Source of the DNA: Ligula intestinalis
Taxonomy: Eukaryota; Platyhelminthes; Cestoda; Diphyllobothriidea; Diphyllobothriidae
NCBI GenBank assembly: GCA_036362985.1
Contig: JAYGXS010000003.1
Location: 1,846,460-1,910,459, forward strand
Length of the DNA: 64,000 nt
Reading direction: 5' to 3'
The translations under genes were made by a program, and so were the position numbers. The notes under the pieces are model-generated. The model was not told the DNA's origin. It did no database searches and saw only the letters and a list, made by a program, of their open reading frames with translations. Each line of letters opens with the position of its first letter. The stretch's first letter is position 1. Positions 1-10,624 of this stretch are shown here, one piece after another.

Positions 1-539
1 GTTTCGGTACATACTAAGCTGCTGGACCGAGTGAAAAACTAAAAAAATTAAATTTCCCCACTATCTGATCAACGTACTGGCTGGCATCATCATTTTCGGT
101 TCTAAACGCCTGTTCTCTTTAAGCAGTAGTTCGCAAGCTGGGCAGAATTTCGCAGGCATATGCAGATCACTTTGTAAAATCGAGGCGAGCCTGCCTCAGT
201 CAATAATTTTCTATCCTTCTTATTTGGACGAGCTTGCCTCATCCGATTGCCATCCTTACATAAGTCAAAAGCAACTTTTATACAAGCTAGATGTAATTAT
301 AGGGACGATAATTCAACGAAAAAAGACTTGCTTGCACAAAAGTGCACTGACTTTGTAACTCTTTCTTCAGATTTCAGCAAAGCTTTTGACACAAAGGATC
401 TGAACTGCAGTATGGATAAGACATTTAAAAATTATGTCTTCCTTTTAGCATTTAAAGAAGAAGAAATCTACCATGTAGTTAAGTTCAAGGTCTTACTTCG
501 AGCCTCCTTATTTACCTTCTATATCATGACTGAAGTTTG
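1..539. other. Unassigned sequence
   Basis: Nothing is recognised here. A 108-codon open frame at 247-573 (+) contains the string DFSKAFD, which resembles motif A of non-LTR reverse transcriptases. No other reverse transcriptase motif follows, so it is not called as a gene. Confidence 0.4.
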
Positions 540-1085
540 TTCTAGAGAATTAACTTGGTTTAAAAATCAATGAATAATCTTAAAGGCTGTGAATAGTAAT
601 CATGGGGGTAATGCAGGCCTGGATTTGAAAAGGAAACAGCTTGTATGATTAATCTTAAAAATATTGGATTTTCGACGCTGGTAAAGCCACGTTTCATGGC
701 AAGAAAAAGCAGTTTCAGTCTATTCACTCGATTATACTTAAGCCTCAGAATGGCGAGGATACACCTGGTAGACCTTCTTTGAAATACTCAATCGTTTTGT
801 TGTGACTTCGATATAAGTACAGAACTGACTATATTGACTGATAGCGTACTGACTGGTAACCAGGACACATTTTGAACTAATTCTATCCCTCAGTGGATCC
901 CCTGCTAATCTTAAAGAGATATCTAGTATGCTTTTCCATTTTATAAATTCTGTTTTTCGAATTTCCGCAAAATAAACGCGCATACCCTTTGAGACAAACC
1001 TATTGATGTTTGACCTGAAAATTGTTTGTGCTTAATTATGAACCATCGGCTTCAGCTGGATAACCAAGGACAATTCACAAGTTTG
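540..1085 (+). repeat. Dispersed repeat R1, copy 1
   Basis: This segment aligns by eye with 1680-2340 in the same orientation. Shared stretches include AAAATCAATGAATAATC near each start, a CTGGTAGAC.TTCTTTGA stretch in the middle, and CTTCAGCTGGATA near each end. The class is unknown, and no coding capacity is shared by the two copies. The two copies bracket the tRNA-like SINE cluster at 1085-1633, and copy 1 is cut exactly where a SINE unit begins. Confidence 0.6.
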
Positions 1086-1205
1086 AGTTGACCCAAGTGT
1101 GAAAAACTCTAGACGTTTGGCAGGATTTGAACCCGCACATCAGAGAAAGCCTTTGCCGGAGACTAATGCTCTACCGCTTAGCTAAAAACGCCCGCTTCAC
1201 GCCAA
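1083..1205 (-). repeat. tRNA-like SINE unit, downstream copy of a tandem pair
   Basis: On the minus strand a tRNA-like head (1112-1194) carries an A-box-like TAGCTAAGCGGTAGAGC and a B-box GGTTCAAATCC, both RNA polymerase III promoter elements. It is followed by a body that begins AGAGTTTTTCACACTTGGG. The unit joins the next copy at 1206 through a shared GCGTGAAGCGGGC sequence, so the two units are in tandem. The anticodon arm is irregular (CCTCCGGCAAAGG), so this is better read as a tRNA-derived repeat than as a working tRNA gene. Confidence 0.65.
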
Positions 1206-1500
1206 GAGTTTAATCACACATGGATCGATATTACCCGCTCAACTTTTCACTTATATGGAATCCACCAATACGGGAGCAAGTTGACTGCACCAGCAGGATT
1301 TCCTAAGCAATCATCTAGAATCCACCAGAATGACTACTAGGCTGACTTAATTTTTAAGTTGGTTTGGCAGATTTGCTTAATTTGAGTTGACCCAAGTGTG
1401 AAAAACTCTAGGCATTTGAGGAATTTGAACCCTTACATCAGAGAAAGCCTTTGTCGGAGGCTAATGCTCTACCGCTAAGCTACAAATGCCCGCTTCACAC
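1206..1500 (-). repeat. tRNA-like SINE unit, complete (about 295 bp)
   Basis: The head at 1411-1492 (minus strand) has the same A box and a degraded B box (GGTTCAAATTCC). The body runs left to 1206 and contains CAAATCTGCCAAACCAACTT and GGTGGATTC repeats. A body with the same order of words occurs at 42430-42655 beside a different tRNA-like head, so two head types share one body family. The unit length comes from the distance between the two GTGAAGCGGGC junctions. Confidence 0.65.
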
Positions 1501-1502
1501 CA

Positions 1503-1635
1503 TGAGCTAAGCGGTAGAGCATTGGCCTCCGGCAAAGGCTTTCTCTGATATGCGGGTTCAAATCCCGTCAAACGCCTAGAGTTTTTCACTCTTGGGTCAA
1601 GTCAAATTAAACAAATCTGCCAAACCAACTTAATA
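1503..1635 (+). repeat. tRNA-like SINE unit, inverted partner
   Basis: This is a plus-strand copy of the same unit, with the head at 1504-1577 lacking the start of the acceptor stem. The B box GGTTCAAATCC is intact. The body ends at CCAAACCAACTTAA. It is the near-perfect reverse complement of about 1354-1482, with a short spacer between, so the DNA or a read-through RNA could form a hairpin of about 130 bp. Confidence 0.65.
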
Positions 1636-1679
1636 ATTCGCAGGTTGCCGGAACACGACCATAAGTTTTTAAATGTGTT

Positions 1680-2340
1680 CCAGAAAATTTCTAAATGGTT
1701 TGAAAATCAATGAATAATCATAAAGCATGTGAGTATTAATCATTTAATTAGCGAAGAATCGGCTTTAAGCCGCAACAAATTTTTTTTAGCTTTTAGGTAA
1801 ATTCTTCAAATTATGAGTTAGAAAAATGCTTATTTGTAATTTCCTATAATAATGAGTTTGGAGGCTACGAAAGCCACATCACACGGCCAGTACTTTATAC
1901 TTAGGGTAAATCTTCTGTAGAAGAAATTCCCACTTTATTCGCTAGAATATGCTTAAGTGCTTATATGATGAGCATAGAACTGGTAGACTTTCTTTGATAT
2001 GCTTAATCTCCTTTGTTGTGTTCGGATGACCTCAGTGGGACTTCGATAACATAAAACAAATGCGTGCTAGTTGAAATTGAAGAAGAACATTCAGTTCATT
2101 TTATTCCACTGCAAAAGTGAGGGGTTTAAATAATAAGCATACTTGCTGGCGATTTGTGTGCGTTTTTTGGCATAGTCTTCCGCTTTCAAATGTCTTTTTT
2201 CAGATTTTATTCAAAAATATCCGTATATCGTTCGATACAAATATATTCATGGTTGGGCTGAAAGCTGATATTAATACTTTAGTGAAGACCCATCGACTTC
2301 AGCTGGATATCCGCGGGTATTCACAAACTGTCAGAAGACC
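1680..2340 (+). repeat. Dispersed repeat R1, copy 2
   Basis: Second copy of R1; see 540-1085 for the shared words. It lies just right of the SINE cluster. This copy is somewhat longer than copy 1. No open frame is conserved between the two, so the 78-codon frame at 2117-2353 is not called. Confidence 0.55.
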
Positions 2341-4929
2341 AATAACAGTTTAAAAGTGTGAGAGGACGATACAGACACCAACTCAGACTTTCTTGATTCA
2401 AACTGCTGACATTTTTTAAAGAATGGTAATCACTTGCAAATGAACAAAAGCGCAGGTAAGAAAACTTTAAAGTTATCACTTACAAGCTTAAGCAAAGTTA
2501 AAACTCAAATTAAATAGAAAATACCGATAGCTTGTTCAAAAATCCAAATTGTAAGGATTTTCAAGCTCCCATAACATGCAAAACTGCTAAAAATAATAGA
2601 CGTTAGTATAATCGCCAGCTGAAATCATTACATAAAAAACTTGCCCTAGTCAAAATTCTCTATAATTGCTCCGAATATTCTGAAAACGTGAAAATAACTG
2701 TAACTATGGCTCGTAAATGCAAATATAATTGTCAGATGAAACTTAGAGTGTATATTGTTTGTGATTTGTAAGAACGCTCATTAAATTTAATTTCTTTAAC
2801 GATATTTCTGTTATTGGATTAAAATAAATTTCTGTCAGTTAAAAAAGTTTCAAGTTCCGTCAACTATTTATCAATTTTGCGCCTTTTGAACATTTTTCCA
2901 TTACGTAACATTCTTTTCGAAATATTAAGCACAAAAGTTCAAAATCTTTTACGAAAGATTAGACTTGTTTGTATTTTTTAATTTTTTATCCTGACATTTC
3001 ATGAGGAAGGCCATCTACTAGGCAATCAAGTTCAACTGCTTGGAAATTCGAACAACGCTCATGAATGAGACAAACTACGTTAACATCCCTTTATGGAAGT
3101 TCTTGCTCACGACTTTTCCAGGAATTCCGCAGTCATCTTTTAGCAGGATATGTCTAGTAGCCGCATAAGTTTCCGTCTTCAACATGATAGTATAGTATGA
3201 GCGTTTATTTAGATACATATTTAGTCAATCAACCAATAGCTCAGCGAAGTAAAACAATCTGCAATTTAACTGACGCCCGGACCTCGATTAGAAATCAGCC
3301 AATCGATATATTGATCTGACATTAGCATACAGGTGAATAAAGCAATGGTTTCCGCCAATAGTCAGCCCTTCTCTTTCCTGCTCATTCATGCGCCTGGAAT
3401 GCGAAAATTTGGCCGAGTCTTCTGGCCCAAAAAATAAACTCAACAACCCCCCGGCACGAATTGGAGCGTAAAGTGGAGGGAGGGGGGCGGTTGTGGAGAG
3501 ATTGGACGGCAGTTTAACTAAGTTTCATAGTAGAAGGCGCTAAAACTTTGCCAAACCTTCCTGCAGTCTGTCACAGCCAAACAGGTAAGCAGTGAAAAAA
3601 CTGCAGATTACGTTTAGCGTTTCGGCAAGAAGCCATGTCGGCATAGTAGTATTCACGTTAACGGCAGCATTACTAACGCTAGTACTTTAAGTCCTGCACG
3701 ACCACACCCTAGTAAACGTTGGCTATGGGCGAATGAGCTGCCCTGGTGAGCAGCATCTTCTTCAAAGGTGCCGCCCGACTGAATTTATCTTCCCTTTTTT
3801 GACAATTATAATAGCACACCAAAATGATAATTTGTCACTTTAATTTAAAAGGGGTTTTCACATAGCCTCTGACGCTTGCCTACCATTTAACCAAACGGTG
3901 AAATGAGGGCGGGTTAGGCTTGCATTTCTTTGCTTTACCGCCTATAGTGCCTAGATATATTCCAGAGTTTCAACACAAATGCTGGGCGTCATATTTGAAA
4001 TAAATATTTGAAGCGGAATCAGTTTTATATGCTGAATTTAATCCCTATAATAGAAAATTGCATGTTAATGAATAATTTCCTTAAAAACTTCATGATTTTT
4101 TTGTGCTCCTTCATTTAATATAGAGGCATTCCAAGACTTAATCAGAATTTTTGATCTGATGTGAACAGAGTTCATCAGTGGGGTAGGCAGACTGAATTAA
4201 GGGCCGTAATAAGCTTATTCTGATTGTATTATTCTGGTGAAATTTAATCTTAAAATCTACGTTATATGGCGGGCAAAAAATTTGCAAAAGCGCGTGTGGA
4301 TGAGATATCGCTATAAGTCAAAAAACATAGATGAATACAGCACAAAAAATGAAAAGCAGGTGGATTTACGGAGCTATGTCAATGCCAGGTGTTGTAAAGG
4401 TTGTTCAAACTCACTTCTAGCCGAATAAAAACACTAGGAATGATGACTGTAAGAAAAAGGGCACTTTCAAAAATGCAGGCTTCCAAAATTTTTCGTTTTC
4501 AATCGTAGAATTTCGGACGATAACAGGCGTGCTTTATTTTTTAATGCAAATTACACATGAGGGGGTACCAATAAACTAAAATTATTTATTCAAAATGTTT
4601 TTCATTGATAAGATCCGTCTTTAAAACATAAATATCCTGCAAAATATTGTCCAGTATATAATGTGCAATTACCCCTGTGGGTTTTTCACTGCTGACAACA
4701 TTTTTTAGTTTATATTCTTCTGGACTTATATTATTAACTGCGCTTATTTCTTCATTTGTTTTTCCCTTCTAAAAAGGTTCAATGGTTAGATTTTTCTTCA
4801 GTCTTAATAATGCGAAGTTACGAGGAGGAACAGGCGGGCGAGTAAAAATGAGAAATTATTGTTTACCATATTTTGGCAAAAGTGGTTGCAATTGCAAAAA
4901 TTCCCAGGAGAAATTTCAGAAGACAAGTC
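2341..4929. other. Unassigned AT-rich sequence
   Basis: No protein family, RNA gene or repeat shared with the rest of the window is recognised here. Short frames (such as 4237-4428) show no motif. A short GC-richer patch with G and C runs lies near 3440-3500. Confidence 0.4.
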
Positions 4930-5515
4930 GGCTAGCATACGTAGGCTTTCGATTAACTCTTCGCGGATCATAACGTTCATCTGAAAACGGGCTGACATTT
5001 AAAAAAGTGATCACAAATGTTTGTCTTTGCATACAATTGAGTGGTGGGAATTGGAAAGAAAGAGTAGATAAGAGAAAGTTGTTACGCAGACTTTGTTAAA
5101 AATGCGGAGCCAGTCTAGGGGAGGAGAGAGAAAAACAGCGCCAACGGGTAAGTAACTATGCGCAATGGCAGATGAAGAGTTTGCTGGAGCATCTTTTGGG
5201 CACACAAAAATGGCCTCCCCAGCCAGCTGGCACTCACTTCTGCTGTTGCTAGCAGGCACGAACGTATGGACCCTGGGTAGTTTGTTGGTGCCTTATAAAT
5301 GACCTTGAAGTCTTCTTTTGGGTCCACACGATATCCAAAATATCATATCGATCCCTTCTTTCCAATATCCACCACTCACTTTTATGAAAAAATCATTGAT
5401 CGCTTCTTTAAATGCTACCCATGTTCCATATAAATGTAATGGCCAGAGGAGAATCCATCGAAAGCCTACGTATGCTCACCATTTTTTCTTCTAAATTATC
5501 TGATAGGCATTTCCG
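4930..5515 (-). mobile_element. Penelope-like element, group H, 3' fragment with inverted terminal repeat
   Basis: The minus strand at 4980-5330 encodes the C-terminal part of a GIY-YIG endonuclease domain (VDPKEDFKVIYKAPTNYP, then SCLLATAEVSA, then PFLCAQKM). It aligns with 28.8-29.1 kb (VNSNEAFKEIYKVPLKY, CLLAMVEA). Its 3' tail at 4930-4960 contains the reverse complement of AAGCCTACGTATGCT. The same word occurs in plus orientation at 5462-5478, after ATCGAAAG and before TTTTTTCTTC. The copy therefore has an inverted terminal piece at its 5' side. The catalytic GIY and YIG part and the reverse transcriptase are absent. Stops and frame changes show it is dead. Confidence 0.65.
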
Positions 5516-6048
5516 CAATTTTAAAAAACCAAGCGAACAAATGTTTTATAAACTGATTGGTTGAAGTGTCACAGCTTTTAGTAAACAGACTTCCTTGGAA
5601 GCACATACATACTCACGTTGTATAGCAACCAACACAACAGCAAATTTAATTCGCAGACGTATAGGAATATATAAAAATAACAATTATTTCAACAGGGATT
5701 CAAGGTTGATGGGGACCAATTCTCGCAAAAGTTGACAATCAGGTGAGCCGAGAATTACTTGAATCATAACTCAGTCCATAAACAAGTGCAACGATTTTCC
5801 CGATTCATGCTCGGTGCTGCGACTCAATTTGGCCAAAACATGTCCATACCTGGGGAACGGACAGGCCACTTCATCATCCTAAGCAAACACCAGAGGGGCA
5901 GATGACCGAACAATCATCACGCCTGAGTCTACCTGGCGTGATTAAAATACAACAGGTAAGAGGCCGCATGCCGTCCAACAAACTATCCACACACACACAA
6001 AGGCAATTTACGTTAACTGTGGCTGTATGTTTACAGCAATGACTGTAT

Positions 6049-6058
6049 CCTATAAATA
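6049..6058 (+). promoter_or_regulatory. TATA-like box of PLE-A terminal module
   Basis: CCTATAAATA is followed by CTGCAAAC. The same word lies upstream of the ribozyme-like core in four other copies (26995, 27766, 53746, 55136), which suggests an internal polymerase II promoter in the terminal repeat. Function is inferred from conservation only. Confidence 0.45.
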
Positions 6059-6111
6059 CTGCAAACTCCTGCGCATATTTTGCCCGTTTCTGCTTCTGTA
6101 TTCTGCTTATA

Positions 6112-6155
6112 TTTTTGATGATGAATCCGCCATGGACGTCGAAACTTCAGGCAAA
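6112..6155 (+). ncRNA. Decayed hammerhead-like motif, PLE-A terminal module
   Basis: TGATGA, a GC-containing hairpin region and CGAAAC are kept. The first core base is T instead of C, and the cleavage triplet GTC has become TTC. It should be inactive. It is homologous to 53795-53838. Confidence 0.5.
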
Positions 6156-6185
6156 AACAGTATTGTCACAGCGCGTTAGTCGTTG

Positions 6186-8784
6186 TCTTCCCAATTATTC
6201 CTGCCCAATGCGTCAATTATCAAACTAATTACCCCAGTAACAACGGAGCAGGTTCGCAATTCATTTTATTTTGGCATTTGATTACCATACGTCTTTAAAA
6301 ATCAGCAACATACGATGTCTAAACCGATATAATGATGCGAATTAGGTTTGGAAATTTTTACCCAATTATTTTGATTAAACGGCATTTTTTTATAATGGCT
6401 ACATTGGGACACAAGTGACTGTTTTCCTCTCAGTCCATATAAAAAACAAAAAAATGAAAATCAATTCTATTTCGCCCACAAACATCTCTGTGAGGCAATT
6501 TGGTGCCTGCATGATTTAAGCCGCCATTTAAATAAATAACCTCTGCCGTGAAGGCCATACTCAACAGTTTTCAACTTTGTTAATTTTTATACATGATGTT
6601 CACTTATTTGTTTCTTGCATAATATAATCATAATAGACATATTATTCCCAAAAAAATATCTGGTATGCTTAACATAAAATTTGTAAGAAACATAGCCAAT
6701 AAAAATTCCAAAATGTGATACATTATGTGTAAAGAAGTTAAACAGAATCATTAAAAATGCAGACAGTCCGCGGAACGTCGTTTTAAAATATATCCTGAAG
6801 GATAAACGAAAATATGTGTTTACAATTTTTCACGCAGAAAAAATCGAAATTTACACCTAAGCTGCACAAATGTATACAGTTTCCATTGTTACTGTCTCAC
6901 GGAGTTAACTGCACCACAGGTAGTTATTTTACATTTCATATTTTTTGTTGACAGATGTTAATCGTGTGATAACTGGAAGAAATTGCTGTGCTTTTCCCAG
7001 GGTCAGGCAGTATGTTAAATGAAAGCATTTTTGAGGATTCTGGTAAAACTGAATTATTTTCTGACAACCGGCATGCTTTTTAAGTGTTTTGTTGTGTGTA
7101 ATTAATTGCAGAAAAACTGATGCATGGTTAGCGCTAGCATATCGTCAAACGAACAAATATTTATTGGGCTGCCTGGTAGAAGTGCAATAGCACCAAAATA
7201 AAATAAACAGAATTAAGTTGCAAAGTGACCAATGCAATCGAAAAAATACAATTTACAGACGTAGTAGATTAAAAAATAAACATTCACCCCTTCGCCGGTA
7301 CGCGAAGTTCCAAACTGTTTACCCTGCTGGGTGGTTACGTTAGGGAAACGGAAACGCTTGCTTTATGTAAAAATCTACACAAGATTAAAATTAGGGATTA
7401 ACGAGATAAGGCTAAACATAAAACCAGACAGAGATAGAGAGTAAATTGCTTAACTTTACAGGGGACTGACCCATAAGAATAAAAACTACTCACCATGTGC
7501 GAGTAAACAGAAAGTGAAAAAGTGAGCTTGGTGTTTGTGGAATTTTTTTCAGGGACTGTCATTATAATCAAACTTTGTCGGTAAACATTTTCTAGGTGGT
7601 CAGGAGTGCTAGGTTTTCAGTCGGTTGCCGAGGAATTTAGAGGTTGTCTGCTCAAAAAACAACCTAAGCAGACGAGCAGCCTTCATTCTTTATGCAAAGG
7701 AGCATATAATTTTCCTTGTTTTTCTCATAATAGTTTTGGTAAAGGAAAGTCTCAAAAATTTTAAGTGGCAGCCATAGCATTTGAGATAAAAATGTTCTTG
7801 AACATGACTTGCCATTCTCGAAAGTGAATTTAAGCATGCCAAGATACCGAACGGGACATGTGACGTGCGGACGGACAGAAACCGCAAGCACTTTGAAATA
7901 AGAATTAAAAATACTCTTCTTTTCCAGAAAATTACCTCTATGCTATTTAAATATATTTTTTTCAGAAATTAAAATTTTCCAAAGATTTTTATAGAGCTTG
8001 CAACAAGACAGCTTCATTAACAACTTGCACTTATTTATTGGGATCAAACGAGCCCGAACTTAATGACATATGTTTGAAAAATCATACTGATTAAATCGAG
8101 CCTTTGAGATCAAGGTGGGCACATAAATCACTAAAGTAAGTTAAAACGTGTTAAAATTTGAATACTCTGAGGAGGCAGGTGTGCTCTCATGAGAAAAAAG
8201 TAAGTTTGCCCATCCCCGCAAACTAGGTCGTTTATTTTCTACGTATCTCAGAAAATCACTTCAGCCGTAAAATAAGTGTACTGTGATGGCATGGAGAATG
8301 TTTTTAACGTGACAGATGCCCTTGATTTCGAAAAATGTAAAACCACCGAAGAAGCGTTACTATATCACGATTATCATCGCAAAATCACCAAAAGCCTTGA
8401 ATGGCAGGGTCTAGTAAAACAAAATATCAGTCCGCTGCACTTGTCCCTCGTGGACGCTTATTGACCAATTGAGCATGACATTCGTATAAACTAAAACACA
8501 CGCATCGGAAGAAATTTTAATCTGAAAAAAAGATGTTCTGTGGGATTATAAGTAACTATAATGATTGCATTTTCGAAATTGGTGCCCCAACTCATCCTCG
8601 AACTAACAAAAAAGTGAAACAAACAACTAAAATTGCCAAACTGTCGAAAAATCAATAGTTCTATAGTGTGGTAGGTGTGGCCTCCGTTAGCATCTCTCGT
8701 GCAACCTCTGCATTTTCCTTCGTTTTCTTGAAGTGCTTATAATAATAAGAAAGAAGCCATCTAAAAAATCCTTTGCGGACGTTG
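6186..8784. other. Unassigned AT-rich sequence
   Basis: No feature is supported. A 62-codon frame at 8276-8464 (+) ending near LHLSLVDAY is unrecognised. Its last ~30 bases resemble part of 12475-12530 (CTCGTGGA.GCTTATTGA), which hints at a repeat. It could also be an upstream part of the group G element that follows. Confidence 0.35.
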
Positions 8785-9088
8785 TCATACTTTATATTGT
8801 GGTTTAACAGGAAGATCCGTCTCCACGCGCATCCAAAAGCACCTATTAGCCGTCAAAAGACGTGAAGATTTGTCGGAAATGGCCATATTTGCTTCGACAC
8901 AGGACACGCCTTTGCATAGGATAAAACACTCATTGTCGGAGTTTGCTCCTCCAAGAAATGGCCGACTATTCCAAGAAGCCATGCATTCCGACGTATCATG
9001 TATCAACCGGCACTTCGGGTTAAATGATATTTATGAGCACGTCAAAAAACGATGGGAAAACAGAGGCCGCACGACAGAGACTAACTGA
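8785..9088 (+). pseudogene. GIY-YIG endonuclease fragment of a Penelope-like element, group G
   Basis: The plus strand from about 8788 reads TLYCGLTGRSVSTRIQKHLL, then AVKRREDLSEMA, and later FQEAMHSDVSCINRHFGL. This order matches the YIG half of the PLE endonuclease: Y.G.TGR, then R..KH..AV, then the C-terminal helix region with an INRH-type motif. The GIY half and the whole reverse transcriptase are not visible. In a working element the domain nicks target DNA to prime reverse transcription. This is a short, isolated remnant ending at a TGA, next to a foldback element and the assembly gap. The family call is good; the group assignment is mine. Confidence 0.7.
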
Positions 9089-9175
9089 GGCCACATCTAT
9101 TCATTACATCGCATCCTATATAACTATTGATTTTTTCGGCAGCTTTGAATACTAAGTTGTTCATTACACATTTCC

Positions 9176-9185
9176 NNNNNNNNNN
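9176..9185. other. Assembly gap (10 N)
   Basis: Ten N bases mark a scaffold join. It falls close to the left arm of a foldback repeat, so the join may be a repeat-induced break. Confidence 0.98.
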
Positions 9186-9194
9186 TAGTAGCTG

Positions 9195-10110
9195 AAGATC
9201 ACGCAAAATTTTGGCATATGCGAAAGATTGATACTATCTCTCTTATCGGCATTGAATCAAGCTGTGATTTTGATCATTGTGTAGTCTATTCTGAAGTCAT
9301 TTCAGTCAGGATAGGAAAAGGGCTTTTAAACGAGCTCCATTCCGACTCGTAGCAAAAAGTATAGATTGTAAAAATTGGCTACTTAAGAAGTATAATTTTT
9401 ATCATTTATTGTGACGACCTTTATAATTTATGAAAAACATGCTCAAATAAATTTGATTTTGTACTTGTTTAGTAGCAAATTACGCCTTCTTCTACTTAAA
9501 GACAGTGTATCTTCCGGTTTTAGAAAGTATCTACATTGCCGAATAATTTTCTAAACTACTGACTGATTCACTCGAATTTAAAGTTTAAAAAACTGCGCAC
9601 CGTGTTCATTTTGTTTAAGAATAAGTTCTTTTTTTGCCTACAGTTTGATGAATAGGTCACATATTTGTCATACAATATTGAAATAGAAGTGTTACATATT
9701 TTTTTCAGTATAGGCAGCATTAATAAATTGATGGCTACGGTGCATTATAAATAAAACCCTCGCAAATGTAAAAAGCTCATGATAAGCAACTTTTTTTAAA
9801 TCCGAAAGCCACTCATTCTTTAAGTATAGCAGGTGTAATGTGCTATCAAACCAGTCAATGAACTAGTTTTCTAGTGCGTTTTTCATTAAATATATTTGAA
9901 TTTATAAAGACAGTCAAAATAAATAAAAAAAGGAATACGACATAGGTAGCTAGTTTTTTAAATCGATACATTTTTCTAGTGGTCAGAACGAAGCTAGTTA
10001 AAAAGCCCGCAGCCATTTTTGACTGAAATGATTTCAGAATAGGCTACATGATAATCAGCATAACCACTTGAGTTAAAGCCGCTTAGCGAAAGAGTATCCA
10101 TCATCCGCGT
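9195..10110. repeat. Foldback-type element, copy 1
   Basis: The left arm (about 9205-9495) is the diverged reverse complement of the right arm (about 9860-10110). Paired words include TATTCTGAAGTCATTTCAGTCA on the left and its near complement at 10015-10050, and GCGAAAGATTGATAC on the left and its counterpart at about 10085-10100. The centre contains AAACTGCGCACCGTGTTCAT, found in the other copies (44.99-45.96, 12.8-13.3 and 29.3-29.8 kb). No transposase is seen, so it would be non-autonomous. The left edge is close to the assembly gap. Confidence 0.65.
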
Positions 10111-10154
10111 ATGCAGACATAATGCGTAATCTTCAGCGATTACTGTACTTGAAA

Positions 10155-10605
10155 AGTCAATTCGTCAGGCAAAATATGCCTTTCGGTAACTCTTCTTCAA
10201 GGCCTTTACTTTGCAAACAATGAAACTTTTGAACATGGACAAAAATCAATCATTTACTTGTTGTTCGCCAATTGGCAATTGCGGACATTTTCAGTCTCCG
10301 CAGATGGTCGGCATGTTGGTTGAGCGACCGTCACTCTTGGCTGGGGGTGAAATGCTCTCGTCTTCTGGCCTTGCTGCCGGTCACGGGAGGGACAAGGCTT
10401 GTGTAAGGGTTTTCTGGCAGCACATTACTGGATTCATTAGGTGTATAGCCACTGCTTCTGTTATTGCCAACACCCGTTAGCGTAGGTCTTTGGAGAGGTT
10501 GGTTGGTGTCCGGTAGACAATCTGAAAGGCTTCGCTAGTATCGACTCGGTGATTTGTTTCAACTAGGTGAGCGAGGAAAGAGCTCGAGATCGATTAAATT
10601 TCACC
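10155..10605 (-). mobile_element. Penelope-like element, group F, 3' fragment, head-to-head partner
   Basis: The minus strand encodes the C-terminal endonuclease segment. It starts with LARLVETNH, continues through a stretch close to NPVMCCQKTLTQALSLP, and ends in a 3' tail with ACTCTTCTTCAAGG-type sequence. It is the reverse complement of 11100-11515, with scattered differences. The junction with the plus-strand copy is near 10605. No catalytic residues are present in this copy. Confidence 0.75.
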
Positions 10606-10624
10606 TATATTCAACCAGGCCGGT

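Larger units (their letters stand above)
5700..6185 (+). mobile_element. Penelope-like element, group A, decayed 3' end
   Basis: The sequence aligns with 53420-53880. Shared words include GTGAGCCGAGAATTACTTGAATCAT, in pieces, then the Asn-Thr-Pro-rich C-terminal tail, GGCAATTTACGTTAACTGT, a TATA-like box, a hammerhead-like core and the element terminus. The coding part is the last ~100 codons of the endonuclease, with several stops. The reverse transcriptase and the endonuclease core are missing. There is a (CA)n run near 5989-6002. Confidence 0.75.

Noticed and set aside
247..573. Open frame with DFSKAFD, like motif A of LINE reverse transcriptase
   Set aside because: No other reverse transcriptase motif precedes or follows. 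A seven-residue match in a 108-codon frame can be chance.
1112..1194. Functional tRNA gene on the minus strand
   Set aside because: A and B boxes are present, but the anticodon loop lacks the normal U33 and the arm pairs poorly. It is part of a repeated unit, so a SINE-like repeat is the better call.
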